This document shows positions 20,967-29,647 of a DNA stretch of 64,000 bases, one piece after another (positions within the stretch are counted from its first letter, which is position 1; each line of letters begins with the position of its first letter). The notes below the pieces were generated by a model that was not told the DNA's origin, did not search any database, and worked only from the letters and a program-made list of their open reading frames with translations. The stretch is from Streptococcus sp. D7B5 (GTDB lineage Bacteria; Bacillota; Bacilli; Lactobacillales; Streptococcaceae), in the NCBI RefSeq assembly GCF_029691405.1, contig NZ_CP121467.1, positions 620,001-684,000 on the forward strand, given 5' to 3'. Position numbers and translations under genes: made by a program.

Positions 20967-23445
20967 ACGAACTCGCTTTATCCTCTTTAAAGACTTCTTT
21001 GAGGTAAGCATCGAAAACTTCTTCATCTGAAATCGTGTCTGAAATAAAGCTTCCATTGCTAGTACGTTCTGACAAGTTGAGGTCTTGCAATCGGCTTTCA
21101 TAGATTGTTCCCTTGTTAGATTGGACAAGCAGCGTTTGGACGTTTTCTTCTACTTCTGTACTAAAGAGATCACCAACGAAACCTTGCTCTGCAACTGCTC
21201 CAGTCAAGAAGACTCGGTGCGGTTTGTTTTTCAACTCACGCAAGACTTGTAGGCCTCGTTTAGCACGGCTGGTCGCTGGAATTTCCTCAATGGAAACACG
21301 TTTCAAGCTACCACGTTGGGTCAAGAGGTAGAAGGATGAAGTGTTACAGATAAAGGCAGCCTGAAGTGCATCATCTACTTTCAGGTTCATAGCCTTGACA
21401 CCTGCCGCCTTGGCACCAACAACCGGAACCTCTTCGATATTGAAACGAAGGGCATAACCGTTTTGACTAATCAAAAGAACATCATCTAGTTTAATCGGAG
21501 CCACTGCTACAATTTGGTCTGTCTCGTCTTTGAGCTTAGCATACTTGACAGACTTCGACTTGTAGGTCCGCCATGGAGAGAATTCTTTGCGTTCTACACG
21601 TTTGATTTGACCAAGACGAGTTGCAGCAAAGTAGGTTGTCGCATCCTCAAACTGATCCACTACTTCTACATAAAGGATTTCTTCGTTAGTTTCAAAGTTT
21701 GTAATGGTCTGGCTCAGGTGCTCTCCGATGTCCTTCCAGCGAATATCTGCTAACTCATGGATTGGTCTGTAGATGACATTTCCAAGAGTTGTGAACATCA
21801 AGAGGTGCTGGGTTGTCTTGGCAGCTTGCACAAAGATCAGACGATCATCATCACGTTTGCCAATTTCTTCCAGAGTGGATGCTGCAAAGGAACGTGGACT
21901 GGTACGCTTGATATAGCCTGCCTTAGTCACGCTGACATAGGTATCTTCCTCGGCAATCAAACTAGCTGTATCAATCTCGATTGCTTTCGCAGTGTCTTCT
22001 AAAGTACTCAAACGTGGTGTCGCAAATTTCTTCTTGACCTCACGAAGTTCTTTCTTCATAAGATTGTACATGGTACGTTCATCACCGATGATAGCCGCAA
22101 GCATAGCAATCTTTTCACGCAATTCTGCTTCTTCTTCCTGCAAGACAACCACGTCTGTATTGGTCAAACGGTAAAGTTGTAAGGTCACGATAGCTTCAGC
22201 CTGCTCTTCAGTAAACTCATAGCTGACCTTGAGGTTTTCCTTAGCGTCAGCCTTGTTCTCAGAAGCTCGGATAAGGGCAATGACTTCATCCAAAATCGAA
22301 ATCACGCGAATCAAACCTTCGACGATATGGAGACGCTTCTCAGCCTTTTCCTTGTCAAAGCGGGAACGCGCCAGAATCACTTCACGACGGTGGGCGATAT
22401 AGCTAGACAAAATTGGGACAATTCCGACCTGACGAGGAGTGAAATTATCAATCGCTACCATGTTAAAGTTGTAATTGATTTGTAAGTCGGTGTATTTGAA
22501 AAGATAGTTGAGAACAAGCTCGGTATTAGCGTCTTTCTTGAGTTCGATAGCAATGCGAAGACCGTCACGGTCAGACTCATCACGAACCTCAGCAATCCCC
22601 GCTACTTTGTTATTGACACGAACATCATCGATTTTCTTGACCAGATTGGCTTTATTGATTTCATAAGGAATCTCAGTGATAACGATTTGCTCCTTACCGC
22701 CTTTTAGCTTTTCAATCTCCGTCTTAGAACGAACAACCACGCGCCCTTTCCCAGTTTCATAAGCCTTCTTTATTTCGTCACGCCCTTGGATGATAGCTCC
22801 TGTAGGGAAGTCTGGCCCAGGCAAGAATTCCATGAGTTTGTCCACCTTGGCTGTTGGGTGGTCAATCATGTAAACCGTCGCATCAATAACCTCTGCCAAA
22901 TTATGTGGTGGAATATCTGTGGCATATCCAGCCGAAATACCAGTCGAACCATTAACCAAGAGGTTTGGAAATGCTGCTGGTAAGACAGTTGGTTCTTTCT
23001 CGGTATCGTCAAAGTTCCAAGCAAAGGGAACTGTCTTCTTTTCGATATCTTGAAGAAGATAACCAGCAATCTCAGACAAACGCGCCTCGGTATAACGCAT
23101 AGCCGCCGGTGGATCTCCGTCCATAGAACCGTTATTACCGTGCATTTCGACTAGAATCTCACGATTTTTCCAGTCCTGTGACATACGAACCATGGCATCA
23201 TAGATAGAATAATCCCCGTGTGGGTGAAAATTCCCCATGATGTTACCGACAGACTTGGCAGACTTACGGTAGCTCTTGTCAAAAGTATTGCCATCCTTAT
23301 TCATCGAATAAAGAATACGACGCTGAACCGGTTTCAAGCCATCGCGAATATCTGGCAAAGCCCGGTCTTGAATGATGTATTTGGAGTAGCGACCAAAGCG
23401 CTCTCCCATGATATCCTCAAGGGACATGTTTTGAATGTTAGACAT
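20965..23445 (-). CDS. parC: Topoisomerase IV subunit A, with Tyr at QRDR position 79
   Basis: Chromosome-decatenating topoisomerase subunit, 826 residues; active Tyr118 in AAMRYTEARL. Position 79 is Tyr (codon TAT, 23209-23211) in HPHGDYSIYDAM where susceptible streptococci have Ser; Asp83 is intact. S79Y is an established first-step fluoroquinolone-resistance change. Gly52 and Asp91 are, from memory, natural variants of viridans streptococci and not resistance changes. An accessory gene block separates it from parE; ilvE follows. Confidence 0.98.
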   Translation of the reverse strand: MSNIQNMSLEDIMGERFGRYSKYIIQDRALPDIRDGLKPVQRRILYSMNKDGNTFDKSYRKSAKSVGNIMGNFHPHGDYSIYDAMVRMSQDWKNREILVEMHGNNGSMDGDPPAAMRYTEARLSEIAGYLLQDIEKKTVPFAWNFDDTEKEPTVLPAAFPNLLVNGSTGISAGYATDIPPHNLAEVIDATVYMIDHPTAKVDKLMEFLPGPDFPTGAIIQGRDEIKKAYETGKGRVVVRSKTEIEKLKGGKEQIVITEIPYEINKANLVKKIDDVRVNNKVAGIAEVRDESDRDGLRIAIELKKDANTELVLNYLFKYTDLQINYNFNMVAIDNFTPRQVGIVPILSSYIAHRREVILARSRFDKEKAEKRLHIVEGLIRVISILDEVIALIRASENKADAKENLKVSYEFTEEQAEAIVTLQLYRLTNTDVVVLQEEEAELREKIAMLAAIIGDERTMYNLMKKELREVKKKFATPRLSTLEDTAKAIEIDTASLIAEEDTYVSVTKAGYIKRTSPRSFAASTLEEIGKRDDDRLIFVQAAKTTQHLLMFTTLGNVIYRPIHELADIRWKDIGEHLSQTITNFETNEEILYVEVVDQFEDATTYFAATRLGQIKRVERKEFSPWRTYKSKSVKYAKLKDETDQIVAVAPIKLDDVLLISQNGYALRFNIEEVPVVGAKAAGVKAMNLKVDDALQAAFICNTSSFYLLTQRGSLKRVSIEEIPATSRAKRGLQVLRELKNKPHRVFLTGAVAEQGFVGDLFSTEVEENVQTLLVQSNKGTIYESRLQDLNLSERTSNGSFISDTISDEEVFDAYLKEVFKEDKASS

Positions 23446-23485
23446 AGGATACTAAGCCCGTAAAATGCAAAGTGAAAATAGGAAA

Positions 23486-23513
23486 CTCTTGCAGTGAGCG
23501 ATGCTCACAAGAG
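23486..23513 (-). repeat. Inverted repeat in the parC leader
   Basis: CTCTTG-TGAGC / GCTCA-CAAGAG with a three-base bulge (23486-23513), in the 241-base gap between the ANT-like gene and parC. There is no T tract, so it is not an obvious terminator. It may be a leader structure or part of a dispersed intergenic repeat; the window holds only one copy. Confidence 0.5.
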
Positions 23514-23686
23514 AATTTATCTTTTTCACACAGTATTTAGGGCGTGTTCAACTCCTTTCAAAGAATATAGAGTGGTTTTTATAGAATAAGGGATAATTTA
23601 CAGAAATTAGTCCCGTGTTCAGTTACTATATATAACTAAACTATCTTTTCTGTAGTTTAATCTTTTAAATTATATACTTCATTTAG

Positions 23687-24541
23687 TTAGTGATTTGAAA
23701 GTCTCTCCTCAGCATACTCAATCATCTTCTCAGCTACTTCCATATCATAGTCAAATCCCTCTTTTTGAGCAAGGAAATGAGCCTCTTGATGGAAAAGTTC
23801 CATGGTAGCAAATAAAGACTGAGTGAGTTTTTCTAAACTTGAGAAATCAAGTAGGTTCGAGAATTGTTTCTCTTTCTCAGCAGGTAGATAGTTAAAGAGA
23901 TATTTATAGTTCTTACCAATATCAATCGTCCCCTTATCAGCTGCAACTTGCCAAGCCACGACCTTCAAGAGTTCTTGCTGACAAATCCCATAGAGATGGT
24001 CAGTAGCATAGATGACTTGCTTGCGACAGATTCCTTTGACCACGTAAGCTGACACCCACCAAAATTCATTGCAGGCTTTTTGAAAATCAATCGCACTAGC
24101 TGGGTTTGTCCAGTAACGTTGAGGATTTGGAGAATAGGGCACAAACAAGCCTTTCTCATCTTTCAAAACTGTATAATCAGCTTCACTATCCACCCACTCT
24201 TGAATATATTCCGTAGGACAGAGGGTCAAATCAATCCGATTTCCATCTTCAAAGAGCATGAGATAAAGTCGACGGTTACCTAGAACATTATGCTGCTCAA
24301 TGATACGTGTTCCAAACTGGTCCAACCAAGCAAGATTACTCGTTAGATTATCTAAGTCGTCCACGACATAAACAACATCATAATCTTGAAACTCATCTTT
24401 TGGTGCTTTTGTATCAGTTCGTGAACCGGACATGGCGACAGCCTCGACTTTTAGACTTTTTGCGGTTTGTAAAATTAATCTCAGCATTTGCGCTTCACTT
24501 CTATGTTGTCTGCACATATCTTTTATAGAATTATTTTTCAT
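23687..24541 (-). CDS. ANT(6)-like nucleotidyltransferase (aminoglycoside 6-adenylyltransferase family)
   Basis: 284-residue member of the streptomycin adenylyltransferase family: GSR at 39-41 and the metal-binding pair in FQDYDVVYVV (Asp53, Asp55) form the nucleotidyltransferase core, and DGNRIDLTL supplies the third acidic strand. Start chosen at MKNNSIKDM (AGAGGAG ten bases upstream); it overlaps the preceding membrane gene by 11 bases. I recall an ant-like gene between parE and parC as a marker of viridans streptococci. Whether it confers streptomycin resistance is unknown; a housekeeping or silent role is equally possible. Confidence 0.82.
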   Translation of the reverse strand: MKNNSIKDMCRQHRSEAQMLRLILQTAKSLKVEAVAMSGSRTDTKAPKDEFQDYDVVYVVDDLDNLTSNLAWLDQFGTRIIEQHNVLGNRRLYLMLFEDGNRIDLTLCPTEYIQEWVDSEADYTVLKDEKGLFVPYSPNPQRYWTNPASAIDFQKACNEFWWVSAYVVKGICRKQVIYATDHLYGICQQELLKVVAWQVAADKGTIDIGKNYKYLFNYLPAEKEKQFSNLLDFSSLEKLTQSLFATMELFHQEAHFLAQKEGFDYDMEVAEKMIEYAEERLSNH

Positions 24542-25058
24542 TGCCGTCTTGCTCCTCTTGTTTTTGGATGCCTCGTATTCTTTTCTTCTCAAGCTCTCCT
24601 ACGATCAATTGGATAGTTGAACAAATCCCCAAAACGATTAAAATAAAATATAACAAATTCATATCGTTTCTATGATATATTTGAAAGCTTCTCCATAATA
24701 CAAAAGTATTTACTAATGAAAGAAGGAAAAGTAAAATAGCATTGAATCGAAGTGTTATAGCAAACTTACTCTTAAAAAACCTATAATGTTTTCCAATCCG
24801 ATAGAGAGTATATAGTGAAAAAACAATCATCAAAGGTGTGAAGGCAAGTGCATAAAATAAGATAAACCCTATTCCTGAGTATGGTTTACTTTCCATTGGT
24901 AGATCTAATAGACAGATACCAATAGTGAGGATGTTCAATATAAACAAAGATACTGTACGAAAACACTCTTTTCTACCTTTATTGTTCATTAAATCATATA
25001 TAATTCCAAAAATGGCCAAGAGAACAAGGAAAAAAGGCATCATTAATAACGTAATCAA
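24531..25058 (-). CDS. Unknown membrane protein with TTG start
   Basis: Not recognised. 175 residues with four to five hydrophobic segments and a charged, Glu/Lys/Gln-rich C-terminus (about 150-175). The start is TTG (complement of 25056-25058), supported by a strong GGAGG seven bases upstream. Its last codons overlap the start of the ANT-like gene, so the two are translationally coupled. It is high in A+T and part of the block between parE and parC. No enzyme motif seen. Confidence 0.65.
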   Translation of the reverse strand: MITLLMMPFFLVLLAIFGIIYDLMNNKGRKECFRTVSLFILNILTIGICLLDLPMESKPYSGIGFILFYALAFTPLMIVFSLYTLYRIGKHYRFFKSKFAITLRFNAILLFLLSLVNTFVLWRSFQIYHRNDMNLLYFILIVLGICSTIQLIVGELEKKRIRGIQKQEEQDGNEK

Positions 25059-25125
25059 TCCAGCACCTCCAATAGTTTTAGCGATTGTTTACATGCAAAA
25101 GATGATCGTCGCCTTTACTTGAACT

Positions 25126-25416
25126 TTACAACTCCCCTGTATGGTAAAGTTTATACCCTTCGTAATAATATGAAGCATCCACCCCCTGAAAAAAACGGGC
25201 TTGAGTGAGGTCATCCGTCAGATTATTGAAGAGGAGATACTTGAGTTCTTATCAGCGTCAACTTTTAAAGTTTTAACTGTTCCTAAAATCAGTCCAAGCA
25301 TTTAGGGTTCTGTTCTCATATTTCTCTCCTTCATCACTTAGAGCTGTTTGAAATTGTTTTTCATTATATATCGTAAACCATTTGCCATCTCTTACATAAT
25401 CTAAGCAATTAATCAC
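25126..25416 (-). pseudogene. Frameshifted small gene between the two membrane proteins
   Basis: No annotated-size frame exists here, but the minus strand translates coherently in pieces. Frame one runs from a GTG at 25414-25416: VINCLDYVRDGKWFTIYNEK, continuing to LNAWTDF. A second frame then gives LGTVKTLKVDADKNS. The first frame resumes as KYLLFNNLTDDLTQARFF and ends YKLYHTGEL-stop. The first frame alone has four stops in the middle. Two compensating indels in a gene of about 97 codons explain this. Family not recognised; the end pieces are rich in Tyr and Phe and not membrane-like. Confidence 0.7.
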
Positions 25417-25444
25417 TATTCCCTACCAAAAAGTATTCTGTGTC

Positions 25445-25921
25445 TTACTGATTTCGTTTGGTGTAATGGAGATAGAGAGGAGGAAGATAGGAAACTAGAA
25501 TCATCAAAATCATTACCAAGAATGTCAACAGATGGATCTGAACTAAATTTACCACATACCATCCCAGAATACCTACAGATAGGGGGCCTAAAACATAGGA
25601 TAGGAAAATCAAAAAAGCCTTCCACCGTTTCTCCGGATAGACGTAACACAATCGAATAAGTGTGTAGACTAAGGCTCCTGCTATCAAAGGAAAACCAATA
25701 AACAGCATAATAGCAGTCGCTACTAAAGCACTGGATTCTGAGGAATCCATATTAAATAAAAGCATCAAGATCATAAATAAAGTAAATACAATCGGTGCAT
25801 ATAATCCTTGGAAACTTTTTTTTCGACTATTGATGTAGAATGCAAGAATAGCCGAGGGTAAAGAAACTAAGAAAATCAAACCCAAATAACTTCCAAAAAT
25901 CGAATGTCCGGAACTATCCAT
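25445..25921 (-). CDS. Unknown four-helix membrane protein downstream of parE
   Basis: Not recognised. 158 residues with four to five hydrophobic segments and short polar loops, ending HYTKRNQ. AAGGAG precedes the start, 12 bases after the parE stop, so it is co-transcribed with parE. It heads the accessory block parE - this gene - pseudogene - membrane protein - ANT-like gene. Similar length and topology to the 175-residue protein downstream, without obvious sequence identity. Confidence 0.65.
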   Translation of the reverse strand: MDSSGHSIFGSYLGLIFLVSLPSAILAFYINSRKKSFQGLYAPIVFTLFMILMLLFNMDSSESSALVATAIMLFIGFPLIAGALVYTLIRLCYVYPEKRWKAFLIFLSYVLGPLSVGILGWYVVNLVQIHLLTFLVMILMILVSYLPPLYLHYTKRNQ

Positions 25922-25933
25922 TATTCATACTCC

Positions 25934-27877
25934 TTAAAACACTGTCGCTTCCTCCAGCGTAAACTTAACATTATCTTCAATCCATTTACGGCGTGGTTCA
26001 ACCTTGTCTCCCATGAGGACATTGACGCGACGTTCAGCGCGTGCTAGGTCTTCGATGGTGACACGGATAAGAGTGCGGGTTTCTGGATTCATGGTTGTTT
26101 CCCAGAGCTGATCTGCGTTCATTTCACCAAGTCCCTTGTAGCGTTGGAGGGTTGCGCCTTTACCAAACTGTTTGCGGAGTTCTTCTAGTTCTCCGTCTGT
26201 CCAAGCATAAGCTACTTCTTCTTTCTTGCCTTTGCCTTTGGACATCTTGTAAAGAGGCGGAAGGGCAATATAGACATGGCCTGCCTCAACTAGCGGACGC
26301 ATGTAACGATAGAAAAATGTCAAGAGCAAGGTCTGGATATGGGCACCATCGGTGTCCGCATCGGTCATGATAATGATCTTGTCATAGTTGGCATCTTCAA
26401 TGGAGAAGTCTGCACCCACACCCGCACCAATGGTATAAATCATGGTATTAATTTCTTCATTTTTGAGGATATCCGCCATCTTAGCCTTGGCTGTATTAAT
26501 CACCTTACCACGAAGAGGTAAGATAGCCTGGAACTTGCGGTCACGACCTTGTTTGGCAGAACCACCGGCAGAGTCACCCTCGACTAGATAGAGTTCATTC
26601 TTAGCTGGATTTTTAGACTGGGCTGGCGTTAATTTACCAGAAAGCAAGCCCTTGTCTTTCTTATTCTTCTTGCCATTTCGGCTCTCATCACGCGCCTTAC
26701 GTGCTGCTTCACGAGCATCACGGGCCTTGATAGCCTTGCGAATGAGATTAGAAGCTAGTTCTCCATTTTCCATGAGGAAGAAGGTCAACTTATCAGCCAC
26801 AATTCCATCTACAACAGGACGAGCCAGAGGACTCCCTAGTTTATCCTTGGTCTGACCTTCAAACTGGAGGTGTTCTTCAGGAACTAGGATAGAAAGAACG
26901 GCTGCAAGTCCCTCACGATAATCTGAACCCTCAAGGTTTTTATCTTTTTCCTTGAGAAGTCCCGTTTTACGAGCGTAGTCATTCATAACCTTGGTAATGG
27001 CAGACTTAAGTCCTGTCTCATGCGTTCCACCATCTTTCGTGCGAACGTTATTGACAAAGGATAGAATATTATCTGAAAAACCATCATTGTACTGGAGGGC
27101 AACTTCCACTTGGAAACTATTGTCTTCGCCTTCAAAGTATAGGACTGGCGTCAAGGTTTCCTTGTCTTCATTGAGGTAAGAAACAAAGTCTTGTACCCCG
27201 TTCTCATAATGGAATTCGATAGATTCATCTGTTCGTTTGTCTGTTAATGACAAGGTTACATTTTTTAAGAGAAAGGCTGACTCATTAAGACGCTCTGAAA
27301 TGGTATTGTACTTGAAATCTGTCGTAGAAAAGATACTAGCATCCGGCATAAAGGTAACTTTAGTACCTGTCTTAGACTTAGGTGCTGTTCCAACCTTTTC
27401 AAGAGTTGTTACGGGCTTCCCACCATTTTCAAAACGTTGCTTGTAGACTGCACCATCACGCGTAATTTCCACTTCCAGCCAACTAGAGAGGGCGTTGACT
27501 ACAGAAGAACCAACTCCGTGAAGACCACCAGAAGTCTTGTAACCACCTTGTCCGAATTTTCCCCCAGCATGGAGAATGGTAAAGATAACTTCAACAGTTG
27601 GAATTCCCATGGCGTGCATCCCTGTCGGCATCCCTCGACCATGGTCTTGAACGGTTAGACTGCCGTCTTTATTGATAGTCACATCAATGCGGTCACCAAA
27701 TCCAGACAAGGCTTCATCGACTGCATTGTCCACAATTTCCCAGACTAGGTGATGGAGACCAGCACCGTCAGTCGAGCCAATATACATCCCCGGACGTTTA
27801 CGGACCGCATCCAACCCTTCTAGCACCTGAATGGCGTCATCATTGTAGTTATTAATATTGATTTCCTTTTTTGACAC
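25934..27877 (-). CDS. parE: Topoisomerase IV subunit B
   Basis: ATPase subunit of topoisomerase IV, 647 residues. GHKL ATP site with [10 protein letters not shown] and [19 protein letters not shown] motifs [15 protein letters not shown] and [11 protein letters not shown]-terminal [10 protein letters not shown]. The quinolone region ([18 protein letters not shown]) carries the usual Asp. The start is GTG (complement of 27875-27877) with GGAGG upstream. Promoter TTGCAA-17-TAAAAT. Divergent from plsY. Confidence 0.98.
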   Translation of the reverse strand: MSKKEININNYNDDAIQVLEGLDAVRKRPGMYIGSTDGAGLHHLVWEIVDNAVDEALSGFGDRIDVTINKDGSLTVQDHGRGMPTGMHAMGIPTVEVIFTILHAGGKFGQGGYKTSGGLHGVGSSVVNALSSWLEVEITRDGAVYKQRFENGGKPVTTLEKVGTAPKSKTGTKVTFMPDASIFSTTDFKYNTISERLNESAFLLKNVTLSLTDKRTDESIEFHYENGVQDFVSYLNEDKETLTPVLYFEGEDNSFQVEVALQYNDGFSDNILSFVNNVRTKDGGTHETGLKSAITKVMNDYARKTGLLKEKDKNLEGSDYREGLAAVLSILVPEEHLQFEGQTKDKLGSPLARPVVDGIVADKLTFFLMENGELASNLIRKAIKARDAREAARKARDESRNGKKNKKDKGLLSGKLTPAQSKNPAKNELYLVEGDSAGGSAKQGRDRKFQAILPLRGKVINTAKAKMADILKNEEINTMIYTIGAGVGADFSIEDANYDKIIIMTDADTDGAHIQTLLLTFFYRYMRPLVEAGHVYIALPPLYKMSKGKGKKEEVAYAWTDGELEELRKQFGKGATLQRYKGLGEMNADQLWETTMNPETRTLIRVTIEDLARAERRVNVLMGDKVEPRRKWIEDNVKFTLEEATVF

Positions 27878-27906
27878 AAGGAACCTCCTATTTGTTCATC
27901 TTTTCT

Positions 27907-27935
27907 ATTTTACAGGTTTTCTAGCGATTTTGCAA
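27907..27935 (-). promoter_or_regulatory. parE promoter
   Basis: Minus-strand TTGCAA (complement of 27930-27935), 17-base spacer, TAAAAT (complement of 27907-27912). Confidence 0.65.
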
Positions 27936-27976
27936 AGCTTTTCCCTTTCAGCTGTCACAATTTCACAGGATATTCT

Positions 27977-28006
27977 CTGACTTTCTATACCGTTTCATGG
28001 TATAAT
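27977..28006 (+). promoter_or_regulatory. plsY promoter, leaderless type
   Basis: CTGACT (27977-27982), 18 bases, extended -10 TGGTATAAT (hexamer 28001-28006), then AGTTCT and the ATG at 28013. The expected transcript start coincides with the start codon. Confidence 0.65.
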
Positions 28007-28012
28007 AGTTCT

Positions 28013-28654
28013 ATGATGACATTTGTATTATTAATTTTAGCTTATTTGCTAGGTTCGATTCCGTCTGGTCTTTGGATTGGACAAATCTTCTTTCAAACAA
28101 ATCTGCGTGAACACGGCTCTGGAAACACCGGAACAACCAATACTTTCCGAATTTTAGGTAAGAAAGCGGGTATGGCAACCTTTGTGATTGACTTCTTTAA
28201 AGGAACCTTGGCCACTCTCCTTCCTATTCTTTTCCACCTACAAGGTGCATCACCTCTTGTATTTGGACTTTTGGCTGTGATTGGACATACTTTCCCTATC
28301 TTTGCAGGATTTAAGGGGGGCAAGGCTGTCGCAACTAGCGCTGGAGTTGTTTTCGGATTTGCGCCTGCCTTCTGTCTCTATCTAGCAATCGTATTCTTTG
28401 GAAGCCTCTATCTAGGTAGTATGATTTCACTGTCTAGCGTTACTGCTTCTATCGCAGCCGTTATCGGAGTTCTCCTATTTCCACTATTTGGTTTTATCCT
28501 AAACAGCTATGACCCTCTCTTCATTTTGATTATCCTAGCACTTGCTAGCTTGATTATCATTCGTCACAAGGATAATATCACACGTATCAAAAATAAAACT
28601 GAAAATCTTGTCCCTTGGGGATTGAACCTAACCCATCAAAATCCAAAAAAATAA
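28013..28654 (+). CDS. plsY: Glycerol-3-phosphate acyltransferase (acyl-phosphate dependent)
   Basis: Membrane enzyme making lysophosphatidic acid from acyl-phosphate and glycerol-3-phosphate, the first step of phospholipid synthesis with PlsX. 213 residues, five or more membrane segments, and the three PlsY motifs: [20 protein letters not shown] and the glycine-rich [15 protein letters not shown]. There is no Shine-Dalgarno: the ATG lies six bases after the -10, so the mRNA is probably leaderless (a second ATG follows immediately). A terminator follows. Confidence 0.96.
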   Translation: MMTFVLLILAYLLGSIPSGLWIGQIFFQTNLREHGSGNTGTTNTFRILGKKAGMATFVIDFFKGTLATLLPILFHLQGASPLVFGLLAVIGHTFPIFAGFKGGKAVATSAGVVFGFAPAFCLYLAIVFFGSLYLGSMISLSSVTASIAAVIGVLLFPLFGFILNSYDPLFILIILALASLIIIRHKDNITRIKNKTENLVPWGLNLTHQNPKK

Positions 28655-28682
28655 AACGCCAGTTTGAAACTGACGTTTTTTT
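28653..28682. terminator. Terminator between plsY and the salvage operon
   Basis: AAAACG-C-CAGTT / AACTG-A-CGTTTT stem with one mismatch and T runs on both sides; serves plsY and the convergent permease gene. Confidence 0.75.
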
Positions 28683-28688
28683 GTATGC

Positions 28689-29645
28689 TTATTTTGACTT
28701 GATGTAGTTGATACCGTCTGCCTTAGGTGCAACTGCTTTTCCAAAGAAGGCTGCCAAGACAAGGATGGTCAAGACATAAGGGGCGATTTGAAGGTAAACC
28801 GCTGGCACTCCTTGTAGGAAAGGTAATTGAGAACCGATAACTGCCAAACTTTGTGAAAGTCCGAAGAAGAGACTAGAAAGCATAGCACCGATTGGGTTCC
28901 ATTTACCAAAGATCATTGCCGCAAGAGCGATAAATCCAGGACCGACAATAGTTGTCACTGAGAAGTTAACTGAAATGGATTGAGCATAAATCGCTCCCCC
29001 AATTCCACCAAGGAAACCTGAAATAACAACCCCAAGATATCTCATTTTGTAGACATTGATCCCCAAGGTATCCGCTGCTTGAGGGTGTTCACCGACAGAG
29101 CGAAGACGAAGACCAAAGCGGGTCTTGAAGAGGATAAACCAAGCAAGGAAAGAGAAGGCAATCGCGATATAACCTAGTAGACTGGTTGACTTGAAGAAGA
29201 TATCTCCAATCACTGGGATATCAGCCAAAACTGGGAAATCAAAACGTCCAAAAGTTTGGCTTAAGTTATCCGTTTGTCCTTTGTTATAAAGAACTTTAAC
29301 CAAGAAAACCGCTAGGGCAGGCGCCATCAAGTTCAATACTGTACCACTGACAACATGGTCCGCACGGAAATGAACTGTAGCGACTGCATGGATGAGGGAG
29401 AAAATAGCTCCCACGATACCAGCAACTAACAAGGAAATCCAAGGAGTAGCTGCTCCAAGTTGTTCTGCAAACTCAAGGTTAAAGACAACCCCAGAAAAGG
29501 CCCCCATAACCATAATTCCTTCAAGACCGACATTGACAACACCAGCACGTTCAGAGAAAACGCCTCCGATACTCGTAAAAATAAGTGGTGCTGAGTAAAT
29601 CAGCATAGAAGAGACCAAGAGGGTGAGTAATGTTGTAATAGACAT
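28689..29645 (-). CDS. Nucleoside ABC transporter permease, second subunit
   Basis: Branched-chain-type ABC permease (BPD_transp_2 family), 318 residues with about eight to ten hydrophobic segments; the sequence GVFSERAGVVNVGLEGIMVMGAF near the N-terminus is split over the conserved NIGLEG-like motif. Last gene of the operon with pnrA, the double ATPase and the other permease. Together they should import nucleosides for the salvage enzymes encoded upstream. Stop near a shared terminator. Confidence 0.92.
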   Translation of the reverse strand: MSITTLLTLLVSSMLIYSAPLIFTSIGGVFSERAGVVNVGLEGIMVMGAFSGVVFNLEFAEQLGAATPWISLLVAGIVGAIFSLIHAVATVHFRADHVVSGTVLNLMAPALAVFLVKVLYNKGQTDNLSQTFGRFDFPVLADIPVIGDIFFKSTSLLGYIAIAFSFLAWFILFKTRFGLRLRSVGEHPQAADTLGINVYKMRYLGVVISGFLGGIGGAIYAQSISVNFSVTTIVGPGFIALAAMIFGKWNPIGAMLSSLFFGLSQSLAVIGSQLPFLQGVPAVYLQIAPYVLTILVLAAFFGKAVAPKADGINYIKSK

Positions 29646-29647
29646 CC

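Noticed and set aside
23687..24541. Calling the ANT(6)-like gene an acquired streptomycin-resistance gene
   Set aside because: It has the family motifs, but its setting between parE and parC, without mobile-element marks, suggests a long-resident viridans gene. Sequence alone does not show resistance.
25123..25149. MerR-type operator dyad ACTTTAC...GGTAAAGT
   Set aside because: It falls inside the coding end of the frameshifted pseudogene (YKLYHTGEL), and no promoter or gene fits it. The dyad is explained by codons.
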